From positions 1 through 42,188 of the forward strand of contig CAJOLP010000020.1 in assembly GCA_905235465.1 (NCBI GenBank): DNA of 42,188 nt, written 5' to 3'. Of the stretch, positions 25,531 through 33,770 are shown in pieces. The stretch is from an uncultured Lachnospiraceae bacterium. Its GTDB lineage: Bacteria > Bacillota > Clostridia > Lachnospirales > Lachnospiraceae. Every line of letters starts with the position of its first letter. The first letter of the stretch is position 1. The notes under the pieces are model-generated. The model did not search any database. It was given only the letters and a program-made list of their open reading frames with translations, and had not been told where the DNA came from. A program made the position numbers and the translations under genes.

Positions 25531-27081
25531 GTGAATATTCAGGAAGCAAAGCAGGAAGTAATCAATACCGTGCGCGCCTATTTGAAGAAGGATGACACGG
25601 GCGCCTATGTGATCCCGCCGGTCAAGCAGAGGCCGATCCTGCTCATGGGGCCGCCCGGCATCGGGAAGACGGCGATCATGGAGCAGGTCGCGCAGGAGTG
25701 TTCGATCAATCTTGTCTCCTACACGATCACGCATCACACCAGGCAGAGCGCCATCGGCCTTCCTTTTATATCGCAGCGGGAATACGGCGGAAAGACCCAT
25801 GCCGTGACGGAGTACACCATGAGCGAGATCATCGCGGCGGTCTATGATCAGATCGAGAGATCCGGAATTTCGGAGGGGATCCTTTTCCTTGACGAGATCA
25901 ACTGCGTCTCCGAGACACTGGCGCCGACGATGCTGCAGTTTCTGCAGTACAAGATGTTCGGCAATCACAAGGTGCCGGAGGGATTCATCGTGGTGACGGC
26001 GGGCAATCCGCCGCAGTACAACAAGTCGGTGCGGGATTTTGACATTGTCACCCTGGACCGGGTCCGCCGGATCGACATTGAGGAGGATTTTGACGCCTTC
26101 AAGGAGTACGCCTACCGGGCCGGCATCCACGGCGCCGTGATGGCGTATCTGGAGATCCGCAAGCAGGATTTTTACAAAATACAGGCGCAGGTCGAGGGGA
26201 AGAGCTTCGTCACGGCCAGGGCCTGGGAGGATCTCTCCTCGGTGCTTCATGTCTACGAGGAGATGGGGATCCCCGTGACGGAGAAGCTCTGCGCGCAGTA
26301 TCTCCAGGATCCGGAGGTGTGCGCGAACTTTGCGGCGTATTATGAGCTCTATAATAAATACAGAAATCTTTACCGGATACCCGACATCCTGGAGGGAACA
26401 CAGAGCGAGGGAGATGAGGCTCTGCGCACCGCGCCCTTCGACGAGAAGTGGAGCCTTTTGGGGCTTCTCATCGACAGCCTGAACCAGGACTGCCGCGGCT
26501 ATGCCGAGCACAAGCAGATCCAGGAGATCGTCCTTAACGAGCTGCAGGGACTGCGGGCGTCTCTCAAGGAGCAGGAGGAGAATGCGGTCGCGCAGGCCGC
26601 GCAGGAAGGCGCGCAGGCCGATGCCCTGAAGATTTTAAAGGAGCGGCGCGCCGCGATGGAAGAGGATCTGGCGTTCCGCAAGGAAGCGGGTCTGAGCAGC
26701 CGCGAGGAGGAGCGGATCGGCCGAAGGGCCGCCCAGAGGCTTCGGGACATGGAGAGGGAGCTCAAGATCCGAAGGCCCGCCTCCGCCAGGGAGGCGTTTG
26801 GGATCTGCAAGGAGGATTTTGACCGGCAGGAACAGATCCGCCGGGAGGAGATCGAACGCACAGACCGGCACATGACGAACAGTTTCCGCTTTCTCGCGGC
26901 GACTTACGGGGAGGGGCAGGAGATCGTCCTTTTCCTGTCGGAGCTGTCGGAGAGCTATCCCACGCTGCAGTTCGTCCGTGAGTGCGGCAATGACGCCTAT
27001 TACCGCTACAATAAGCTGCTGCTGTTAAAGGACAGGCGGCAGCAGATGCGGGAGAAGGCGCTGGAGCTGCTGACGCTGTAA
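25531..27081 (+). CDS. MoxR-like AAA ATPase with long coiled-coil extension
   Basis: 516 residues from a GTG start (AGGGAAG upstream). Walker A GPPGIGKT is at residues 40-47, Walker B ILFLDE at 117-122, then a sensor-1-like VVTAGNPPQYN and an arginine-rich VTLDRVRRIDI. This is the MoxR branch of AAA+ proteins, chaperone-like ATPases that activate or assemble partners together with VWA proteins. Beyond the AAA core (about 300) lies a strongly helical, Glu/Arg/Ala-rich region of roughly 150 residues, likely coiled coil, which is longer than in compact MoxR proteins. Its neighbours upstream are the DUF2201/VWA and leucine-rich-repeat proteins. The client is unknown. Confidence 0.85.
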   Translation: MNIQEAKQEVINTVRAYLKKDDTGAYVIPPVKQRPILLMGPPGIGKTAIMEQVAQECSINLVSYTITHHTRQSAIGLPFISQREYGGKTHAVTEYTMSEIIAAVYDQIERSGISEGILFLDEINCVSETLAPTMLQFLQYKMFGNHKVPEGFIVVTAGNPPQYNKSVRDFDIVTLDRVRRIDIEEDFDAFKEYAYRAGIHGAVMAYLEIRKQDFYKIQAQVEGKSFVTARAWEDLSSVLHVYEEMGIPVTEKLCAQYLQDPEVCANFAAYYELYNKYRNLYRIPDILEGTQSEGDEALRTAPFDEKWSLLGLLIDSLNQDCRGYAEHKQIQEIVLNELQGLRASLKEQEENAVAQAAQEGAQADALKILKERRAAMEEDLAFRKEAGLSSREEERIGRRAAQRLRDMERELKIRRPASAREAFGICKEDFDRQEQIRREEIERTDRHMTNSFRFLAATYGEGQEIVLFLSELSESYPTLQFVRECGNDAYYRYNKLLLLKDRRQQMREKALELLTL

Positions 27082-27106
27082 AGGCGCCTGAGGCAGGAGG
27101 TTACAC

Positions 27107-27508
27107 ATGGCATTATTCGGTTACAGCCCGGTCAAGGAGGGCTGCACGGTCGCCGATCCCGGCAGGGACAGAAGGAAGGCGCAGGCCATAGAGCAGTATT
27201 ATCTCGGTGAGGAGGCCATTTACATGCCCGGACCGGGATTTGGCTGGCGCTATCTTCCCTACAGCGAGATCAGGGGCGTGATCCCGGGGCGTGAGACGCT
27301 GAAGGAGGAGACGCTGCTGGTAAATTTCGAGAGGGAAAAGCCCACGCTTCGGCTCATCTATCAGGGCGGCGTTCAGATCCTGTCGCTGGAGAGCAGCAAG
27401 AACGCGGAGACGATGCTCGGGATCCTGAAGAGCAAGAGGCCCGCCAGTCAGGCCTTTTATGAGAATGTGCTGTTTGGGAACGAGGCAGATGGGGGATCCG
27501 GGACATGA
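27107..27508 (+). CDS. Small uncharacterised protein upstream of truA
   Basis: 133 residues, no signal peptide or membrane segment. I do not recognise the family. The pattern of alternating beta-like strands (EAIYMPGPGFGWRYLPYSEIRGVIPG, TLLVNFEREKPTLRLIYQGGVQILSLES) followed by a C-terminal helix (NAETMLGILKSKRP) is reminiscent of a PH-like fold; this is inference only. AGGAGG precedes the ATG. It overlaps truA by 4 bases (ATGA), so the two are translationally coupled. It follows the MoxR gene by 25 nt. Confidence 0.75.
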   Translation: MALFGYSPVKEGCTVADPGRDRRKAQAIEQYYLGEEAIYMPGPGFGWRYLPYSEIRGVIPGRETLKEETLLVNFEREKPTLRLIYQGGVQILSLESSKNAETMLGILKSKRPASQAFYENVLFGNEADGGSGT

Positions 27509-28254
27509 AGAATTTTAAGATGATCGTAAGCTATGACGGGACGCGGTATTTTGGCTGGGAGCACCAGCCCGACACCGACATGACCATCCAGGGAAAGCTT
27601 GAGGCGGTCCTGAGCGCCATGATGGGGCTTCCCGAGGGCGAGAGCGTGACCGTGATCGGCGCCGGAAGGACGGACGCCGGCGTGCATGCCAGGGCCATGA
27701 CCTGCAACGTGCTCCTGGATACGGACAAATCTGAGGATGAGATCCTGGCGTACATGAACCGCTACCTGCCGGAGGACATCAGCGTGAACAGCGTCAGACA
27801 GGCGGCGGACCGCTTTCACAGCCGATTCAACGCCATCGGCAAGACGTACCGCTATACCTGCTGGTACGGTCCCAATAAGCCGGTCTTTGACCGCAAGTAC
27901 GTCACGGTCCTGCCCAAAGAACCGGACGTGGAGAAGATGCGCGAGGCGGCGGAGTATCTGACGGGCATGCACGACTACAAGAGTTTTTGCAGCAACGCGC
28001 GGATGAAGAAATCGACGATCCGCGTCGTGGATGTGATCCGGATCGAGGAGAGCGGGGCGTATATACGGCTGTATTTTCACGGGAACGGATTTTTGCAGAA
28101 CATGGTGCGCATCATGGTCGGCACCCTGCTGGAAGTGGGATTCGGAAAGCGGGAGCCGCAGGAGATCGCGGAGATCATAGAGGCCAAAGACAGGAAGCGG
28201 GCGGGCTTTACGGCGCCGGCGGCAGGCCTTTGCCTGATGAAGGTGGATTACTGA
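27505..28254 (+). CDS. truA: tRNA pseudouridine(38-40) synthase
   Basis: Modifies uridines 38-40 in tRNA anticodon stems. The catalytic aspartate is Asp57 in GAGRTDAGVHA. The N-terminal MIVSYDGTRYFGWEHQP, FHSRFNAIGKTYRY and the C-terminal GNGFLQNMVRIMVGTLLEVG are family signatures. 249 residues, normal. The start overlaps the stop of the preceding small gene by 4 bases. Confidence 0.94.
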   Translation: MKNFKMIVSYDGTRYFGWEHQPDTDMTIQGKLEAVLSAMMGLPEGESVTVIGAGRTDAGVHARAMTCNVLLDTDKSEDEILAYMNRYLPEDISVNSVRQAADRFHSRFNAIGKTYRYTCWYGPNKPVFDRKYVTVLPKEPDVEKMREAAEYLTGMHDYKSFCSNARMKKSTIRVVDVIRIEESGAYIRLYFHGNGFLQNMVRIMVGTLLEVGFGKREPQEIAEIIEAKDRKRAGFTAPAAGLCLMKVDY

Positions 28255-28282
28255 AAAATACAGATCAAAGAGGGGTGGCAGT

Positions 28283-29026
28283 TTGAAAAAGGGATTAGCC
28301 AGTGATTTTGACAATACCCTGTACTTCAGGGATACGGAAGAGAGAATGCGCGCGCAGGATATTTTTGAGATCCTGTACTTTCAGCAGAGCGGCGGGATCT
28401 TCGGCATCTGTACGGGGCGCTCGCCCGACAGCGTGCGGGAGACGGCGGGGAAATTTATCCGGCCCGACTTTATCATAGCGGTGAGCGGAGCGCTGGTCGT
28501 CGACGGGAAAGGCAAAATACTGCATGAATACCTCATGGACCGCGGCGTATTGGAGGAGCTCTATCATATGATGGAGAGCGAGGCGCAGATGGTCATTCAC
28601 GCGGGCGGCGAGGTCTACACGCTCATGGATGTGGAGTATCCGCTGCAGAAGAGGATCGGGGATCTGTCCGAATTGCCGGACAGTATCTACGGACTTTCCA
28701 TGCGGCTGCCCACACCGGAGGCCGCGCTGGAGACTGCCGAGCGGATCGAGGAGATATTCGGCGATGATATAGTGCCCAATGTGAATGTCAACCATATCGA
28801 CGTGACGGGCGGGGACTGCTCCAAGGCGACGGGCGTAAAGGCGGTCCGCAAACACTTCGGGATCGACTGCATAGGCGGGATCGGAGACTCCTTTAATGAC
28901 ATCCCGCTGCTGGAGGCGGCCGACATCGGCTATACCTTTGAGAGCGCGCCGAAGGAACTGAAGGACGTTGCCGACGAGATCGTCGTGTCCGTGGCGGACG
29001 CGCTGGCAAGGCTGAGAGTCATGTGA
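28283..29026 (+). CDS. HAD-superfamily hydrolase (Cof-like)
   Basis: 247-residue HAD phosphatase of the Cof/type IIB group. Motif I is SDFDNTLYF (nucleophile and acid Asp), motif II is the Thr of GICTGRSPDS, motif III is the Lys of GDCSKATGVKAV, and motif IV is GGIGDSFNDIPLLEAA. The cap lies between motifs II and III. A TTG start at 28283 with AGAGGGG 7 nt upstream is used; there is no nearby ATG. Substrate (sugar phosphate or nucleotide) not predictable. A 13-bp tandem duplication overlaps its stop codon. It converges with the metallopeptidase gene. Confidence 0.85.
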   Translation: MKKGLASDFDNTLYFRDTEERMRAQDIFEILYFQQSGGIFGICTGRSPDSVRETAGKFIRPDFIIAVSGALVVDGKGKILHEYLMDRGVLEELYHMMESEAQMVIHAGGEVYTLMDVEYPLQKRIGDLSELPDSIYGLSMRLPTPEAALETAERIEEIFGDDIVPNVNVNHIDVTGGDCSKATGVKAVRKHFGIDCIGGIGDSFNDIPLLEAADIGYTFESAPKELKDVADEIVVSVADALARLRVM

Positions 29027-29040
29027 CAGAGTCATGTGAC
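29015..29040 (+). repeat. 13-bp tandem duplication across the HAD stop codon
   Basis: AGAGTCATGTGAC occurs twice in tandem (29015-29027, 29028-29040). The first copy contains the TGA of the HAD gene, the second lies in the 3' untranslated part. Looks like a recent slippage duplication. Confidence 0.85.
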
Positions 29041-29090
29041 GACAGCCTCCTCCCATGCGGGGCTGCCGGGAGGCCTGTGCCGACGGACCG

Positions 29091-31030
29091 TCAGGGACGC
29101 ATCTCTAGCAATACTTCTTCCCAGATGGTCTGCTCCGGCCAGGAGTCATCCCCCAGCGTCTGCCGCAGGACCGTGAAATAGTAACCGAGCTTTTCCTGAA
29201 TGTGCCGGCCGCGGAAGCAGTCGTTTGGCGGGTCGTCCCTGCCCAGGAGATATTCCATCAGACGCGCGCGGTCCTCCATGGGAAATGTCTTGCTGTAAGC
29301 ATCGATAAACCATATCTCATCGGGATCACCGCCGCCCGCGATGGTGTAGTCGGCGGACCCTGTATTTTCATAGCTCTCCCCGTTCTCGTCTATATAAGCA
29401 TAGTAATAGGAAAAGCCCGGGGGATTCATGGCGTTCCACGCCTCCTCATCCAGAAGCGATTCGCCGGTCAGCATGTAGTCCACGACGTGAAACAGCTCGT
29501 GCAGCACGGTGCTCAGCGCGGGATCATCCCAGAGGTCCAGCGCGATGCGGCAGACGCCGAAGTCCTCCGTCGTGAACGCGCCGGCGTTGGAGATATTGCT
29601 GTCGCTGTCCGAAGGCACCATCTCTCCCGTCAGGTAGATCACGATCTCCCTGTAATAGCTGCCCTTTACATTTCTGAAAAAGTCCTCCGGAAAGAGGGAA
29701 AGCGTGTTCTCGATCACGGAGAGCGTGCCGTCCATCAGCTCCTCGTCCGCGGTCTGTGTGACCTCATAATCATTGAAGTAGACGGGCACATTTTGGCCCA
29801 TCACGATCCTGACGCCGTACCGGTCCTCCAGGTCCCGCGCGCGCTGCGTCAGGTTTCCGTATACGATCTCCTCGGGCGGATCGAGCGCTTCCTCCCAGGG
29901 AAGTTCCCAATCTTCAGCCGGCGCTGTGCCTGAATCCCACAGATACAGCTCCAAAGGGCGCCCCATGTCATCGCTGATCATCCAGCAGCATTTGTCCCCG
30001 CAAAGACTCACGGGCGCGCAGGCAAGGATGGCCGGATCCTTGGCATTGTAGAGCGTGTCCGGGAGCGAGAGCACTTTCTGCGTCCCTTCACGGGTGTCGC
30101 GCAGGGTGATACAGGGGGCCTGCCTGTAGTAAGTACTGATCAAAATACCGTCCGCCGCGGCGCTGTAATAGCTGCCCGACGCGTTGGACCGGTAGAAACA
30201 GGCCTCCCCCGTGACCGGATCCAGATCCAGGTAGGCGATCAGGCTCTCATTCCACTCGGGATAGGTCATAAAGGACAGTTTGCCCTCTTTTCCCAGAGGA
30301 ACCGGCGTGAGGCGGCTGTATTCGAGGGGCAGAGTCCAGACAGACGAGTAGGACCCGTCCTCTTCGATCTTAAAGACGATTCCCCTGTCCGTGGAAAAAT
30401 ATACCTGCCCGTCCAGCACAGAGAAGGACGCGTCGGAAAGCCACTCCGGAATGAGGATCTGCCTTGCGGCGGCCTCCATTGCCTGCGGCTGATAGAGATA
30501 CCCGCTGACCTCATCGCGCACGACCAGAGGATCGACGGAGAGGATCTCCACAGAGATGTCGGCGTCATCGCCGGGGAGATCCTCAGCGCAGGCAAACTCC
30601 GCCTGCGGCGTGAGAGTGCCGCTCGAGACGTCAAGAAGCGTCGTCTTAAAGACGCGGCCGTCGATGGAGAGAAGAAGCACATGGGTCTCATCCGCCAGCG
30701 CGTACGCGCACAGATCACCCGGCGCCTTCCGCGCGGCCGCGGTCAGATCCGTGATGCCTTCCCGCTTAGGGAAATCCGCGCCCAGAATACTTTGCGGGCG
30801 CGTCCCGGAGTCTTCAGCGTCCTCACTCCCGCTTTCGGCGCTTTCGCCCGGCGGCAAATGCACGGCGGGGGCGCCCGTGCCGCCGCTCTCGGTATTTTCG
30901 CTTTGCTGCGGCAAAAAACTGCCCCCGCAGCCCGTCAGAAACGGCTGAGCAGCACTAAAAGCAATATGGAAACAACATACAGGCATGAGTGCCTGCGGCG
31001 CCGGGCCGGCGCCCCTGCAGAATCAGTCAT
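29091..31030 (-). CDS. Putative zinc-metallopeptidase lipoprotein, frameshifted in the signal peptide
   Basis: The main frame (30986 to 29091, 631 residues) has a lipobox LTGC near its N-terminus, an acidic Ser/Gly-rich tether, a long middle region with beta-propeller-like repeats (LDGQVYFSTDRGIVFKIEEDG), and a C-terminal domain with HELFH (496-500 in that frame) and a later Glu/Asp-rich segment that could give the third zinc ligand. The N-terminus MPVCCFHIAF is poor. One frame over, the ATG at 31030 (AAAGG upstream) reads a proper signal start with an RRRR cluster and LYVVSILLLVLLSRF before hitting TGA. Adding one base in the TTT run (30939-30941) would join it to LTGC. I therefore take 31030 as the true start, with a -1 indel. 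The peptidase family is not recognised. Confidence 0.7.
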
Positions 31031-31162
31031 GATGATACCTTTCAGCACAAGTTTGTGATAAGATGATAACATGATTTGACGGAAATTTCAGCTGTGCCCA
31101 GGGGCGAAAGCCCACACCCATTTGTTCATAAAGCGCCTTGGCGCGCGGATCGGAGGGAAATT

Positions 31163-31975
31163 ATGAAACTTGGCTTTATCGGATGCGGCAATATGGCCCG
31201 GGCCATGATCGGCGGCATTATCCGGGGCGGCGTGACGCGCCCGGAGGATATCATCGCCTCCTGCCGGACGAAGGAGGGGTGCGAAAGGGCAGCGGCAGCG
31301 GTGCCTATCCGTGTCACTAAGGACAACCGGGAGGTCGCGCGGGAGGCGGACATTCTGTTTTTGTCCGTAAAGCCCCAGTTTCTTGACGGCGTCCTTGAGG
31401 AGATCCGGGGGGAGCTCCGTCCGGATCAGCTTCTTGTCAGCATCGCGGCGGGAAGGAGCATCGACTACATATTAAAGAGGCTGGGCGATCCCGATGCCCG
31501 CCTGGTGCGGCTGATGCCCAATACGCCCGCGCTTGTGGGCGCCGGCATGACCGCGGGGTGCGGGAGCCCCTCCGTGACGGCGGAGGATATGGCGTTAGTT
31601 ACGTCGATCTGCGAGACGTTCGGCGCGTTCGAGCAGGTGCCGGAGTCCCTTTTTGACGCGGTGACCGGCGTCAGCGGCAGTTCGCCGGCCTATGTATTTA
31701 TGTTCATAGAGGCCATGGCCGACGCCGCCGTGCAGGGCGGCATGCCCCGCGCGCAGGCCTACAAATTCGCGGCGCAGTCCGTGATGGGAAGCGCCCGCAT
31801 GGTGACGGAGCTTGGCAGGCACCCGGGCGAGCTCAAGGATATGGTCACATCGCCGGGCGGCACGACCATAGAGGCCGTCCGCGTGCTGGAAAAGAAGGGA
31901 ATGCGCTCGGCTGTCTTTGAGGCGGTGCGGGCCGCAGCCGCCCGATCGGAAGAAATGGGGAAGGACAAAAACTGA
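31163..31975 (+). CDS. proC: Pyrroline-5-carboxylate reductase
   Basis: Last step of proline synthesis, NAD(P)H-dependent. The Rossmann motif GFIGCGNMARAM is at residues 4-15. VKPQFLDGVLEEI, RLMPNTPALVGAGMT, GVSGSSPAYVFMFIEAMADAA and LKDMVTSPGGTTIEA are the ProC signatures. 270 residues from the ATG at 31163, which has GGAGGG upstream. The frame is open back to 31076 but those 29 codons are unlike the family and have no ribosome site. It is divergent from the lipoprotein gene; I see no convincing promoter in the 132-base gap. Confidence 0.94.
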   Translation: MKLGFIGCGNMARAMIGGIIRGGVTRPEDIIASCRTKEGCERAAAAVPIRVTKDNREVAREADILFLSVKPQFLDGVLEEIRGELRPDQLLVSIAAGRSIDYILKRLGDPDARLVRLMPNTPALVGAGMTAGCGSPSVTAEDMALVTSICETFGAFEQVPESLFDAVTGVSGSSPAYVFMFIEAMADAAVQGGMPRAQAYKFAAQSVMGSARMVTELGRHPGELKDMVTSPGGTTIEAVRVLEKKGMRSAVFEAVRAAAARSEEMGKDKN

Positions 31976-32069
31976 GCGCCGCATTTTGAGCGTTGCATTT
32001 ATGAGAGAAATGGAGTATTTTAATTGGGGAATTTGCGTACATGTCATGAGATAGTCTTAGGAGAAGACG

Positions 32070-33662
32070 ATGGGCAGTAGTAATAGCAGTAGTAATAGTG
32101 GCAATAGAAGCGGCAAAAGCAGCAGAAGCATTGGTAGCAGCGGCAGCACAAGCAGCAAGATCAGTGCCGACACGCCTAAAAAGACACAGAAAAAGCGTCC
32201 TGCCGGCAAGCGCGCCAGGAATAAACAAATCAATCGGTATATCCGCATTGCGGGGAGAGCCGCTTTCCTGCTTCAGATGCTGGTCTCTCTCTTTGTGATC
32301 ATCCGCGTCGCCGTTACAGGGCTGCTTCCGGGGAAGTATCTGGTACTGACCACACTTCTCATTGTTGCTCTGGGCGTCCTCACATATCTGATGAATCTAA
32401 GGAGGAACAGGGTCATACGATGTATAGGCCTGGCGATCAGTGTGATCGTCATCATCGGCCTTCTGATGTTCAACAATTACCTGTCAAAGACTCTCAACCT
32501 CCTCTCGGCAGGAGAAAATTCATATAAAACAGACGATATGGTCGTCGCCGTCAGGGCGGACGATCCCGCGGAGTCCATCAAGGACGCCGCTGACTACACG
32601 TTCGGCGCCCATCTCGTAAAAGGAGAGACGGGCGGCAGCACGGCGATGGTCGAGGATATTCAGAGCCGCCTGGAAAAGAATATCGATGTCAAGGAGTACG
32701 CCAGCGCCTCGCAGGCAGCGGAAGCGCTGCTGGAGGGAAAGGTGGACGCCGCTATTTACAATCAGGCCTATACCTCCGTCCTGAGCGACCTGTTCGAGGA
32801 CTATGAGGACAAGGTCAAGATCATCGATCACTACGGCATCCAGACGGAATATGAAAAGGAGAGCGTAGACGCGGGAGAGCCGTTCAATGTCCTGATCAGC
32901 GGCATCGATGTCTACGGTGATATCTCGCAGACAAGCCGGAGCGACGTCAACATTATCGTGACGGTCAATCCCAAGACGAAGAAAATACTGCTTACCTCCA
33001 CGCCCAGAGATTATTACGTGACGATTCCGGGCGTATCGGGCGATCAGAGAGACAAGCTCACACACGCGGGGATCTACGGTGTGGATGCCTCTATGAGGAC
33101 GCTGGAAAATCTGTACGGCATCGACATCACGTATTTTGTCCGCGTCAATTTCGACACCCTGATCAAGCTTGTGGACGCGGTGGGGGGACTTGATATCTAC
33201 GTCGAGTATCCCTTCGAGACATACACGGATGATTACTATTTTGAGCAGGGCTGGCACGATATGTACGGCGACCAGGTCCTCGCCTTCTGCCGCGAGCGCT
33301 ACAGCTTCGCGGACGGCGACAACCAGCGCGGACGCAATCAGGAGATGGTGCTCAAGCTCCTTTTGGACAAACTCATGTCTCCCGCGGTCCTGGCCAATCT
33401 GGACGAAGTCTTCGACGCGCTGGACGGATGCTTCCAGACCAACATGCCCGAGAAGAAGATCACGGAGCTGGTCAACATGCAGCTGAGCGACAACGCCTCG
33501 TGGGATGTGCTGCGGCAGACGGCGTCACAGGGCGAGAGCGAGCTGGCTCCCACCTATTCCGGCGGAAGCACGCCGCTCTACATCATGTGGCCGGATACCG
33601 CCAGCGTGTTTATCAACACGACGAGAATCGACATGATCCTGGAGGAGAAGCCTGAGAAATAA
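32070..33662 (+). CDS. LytR-CpsA-Psr (LCP) protein with a periplasmic-binding-like insert
   Basis: LCP proteins transfer glycopolymers onto peptidoglycan. The 530 residues read in order as follows. A Ser/Gly/Asn-rich then Lys/Arg-rich cytoplasmic leader (1-58). Three helices (about 61-83, 90-108, 115-135). A segment of about 100 residues (155-255) with TFGAHLVKGETGGST and AAEALLEGKVDAAIYNQAYTSVL, which resembles half of a type 2 periplasmic binding domain. Then the LCP domain from about 272: VLISGIDVYGDISQTSRSDV, STPRDYYVTIP, HAGIYGVDASMRTLENLYGI, FDTLIKLVDAVGGLDI and FCRERYSFADGDNQRGRNQ with the conserved Arg and Asp residues. GGAG precedes the ATG. It follows proC by 94 nt; glyA downstream has its own promoter. 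Confidence 0.9.
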   Translation: MGSSNSSSNSGNRSGKSSRSIGSSGSTSSKISADTPKKTQKKRPAGKRARNKQINRYIRIAGRAAFLLQMLVSLFVIIRVAVTGLLPGKYLVLTTLLIVALGVLTYLMNLRRNRVIRCIGLAISVIVIIGLLMFNNYLSKTLNLLSAGENSYKTDDMVVAVRADDPAESIKDAADYTFGAHLVKGETGGSTAMVEDIQSRLEKNIDVKEYASASQAAEALLEGKVDAAIYNQAYTSVLSDLFEDYEDKVKIIDHYGIQTEYEKESVDAGEPFNVLISGIDVYGDISQTSRSDVNIIVTVNPKTKKILLTSTPRDYYVTIPGVSGDQRDKLTHAGIYGVDASMRTLENLYGIDITYFVRVNFDTLIKLVDAVGGLDIYVEYPFETYTDDYYFEQGWHDMYGDQVLAFCRERYSFADGDNQRGRNQEMVLKLLLDKLMSPAVLANLDEVFDALDGCFQTNMPEKKITELVNMQLSDNASWDVLRQTASQGESELAPTYSGGSTPLYIMWPDTASVFINTTRIDMILEEKPEK

Positions 33663-33673
33663 CAAAACAGTTA

Positions 33674-33702
33674 TTGCGAAGCAGAAGCCTGATTGCTATA
33701 CT
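33674..33702 (+). promoter_or_regulatory. glyA promoter
   Basis: TTGCGA (33674-33679), a 17-bp spacer ending in TGC, and TATACT (33697-33702): a -35 plus an extended -10, 68 nt upstream of the glyA start. Confidence 0.8.
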
Positions 33703-33770
33703 GGTGGTTGGCTTGTGTCTTATATACACCACATAACTTTTGACAAAATATGGAGGGCGAGAGGTAAAGA

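Noticed and set aside
29044-29078. A hairpin (GCCTCC/GGAGGC) between the HAD gene and the lipoprotein gene as a terminator.
   Set aside because: The stem is plausible but no T tract follows on either strand.
31076-31162. An N-terminal extension of ProC by 29 codons.
   Set aside because: The Rossmann motif starts directly after the ATG at 31163, which has GGAGGG upstream.
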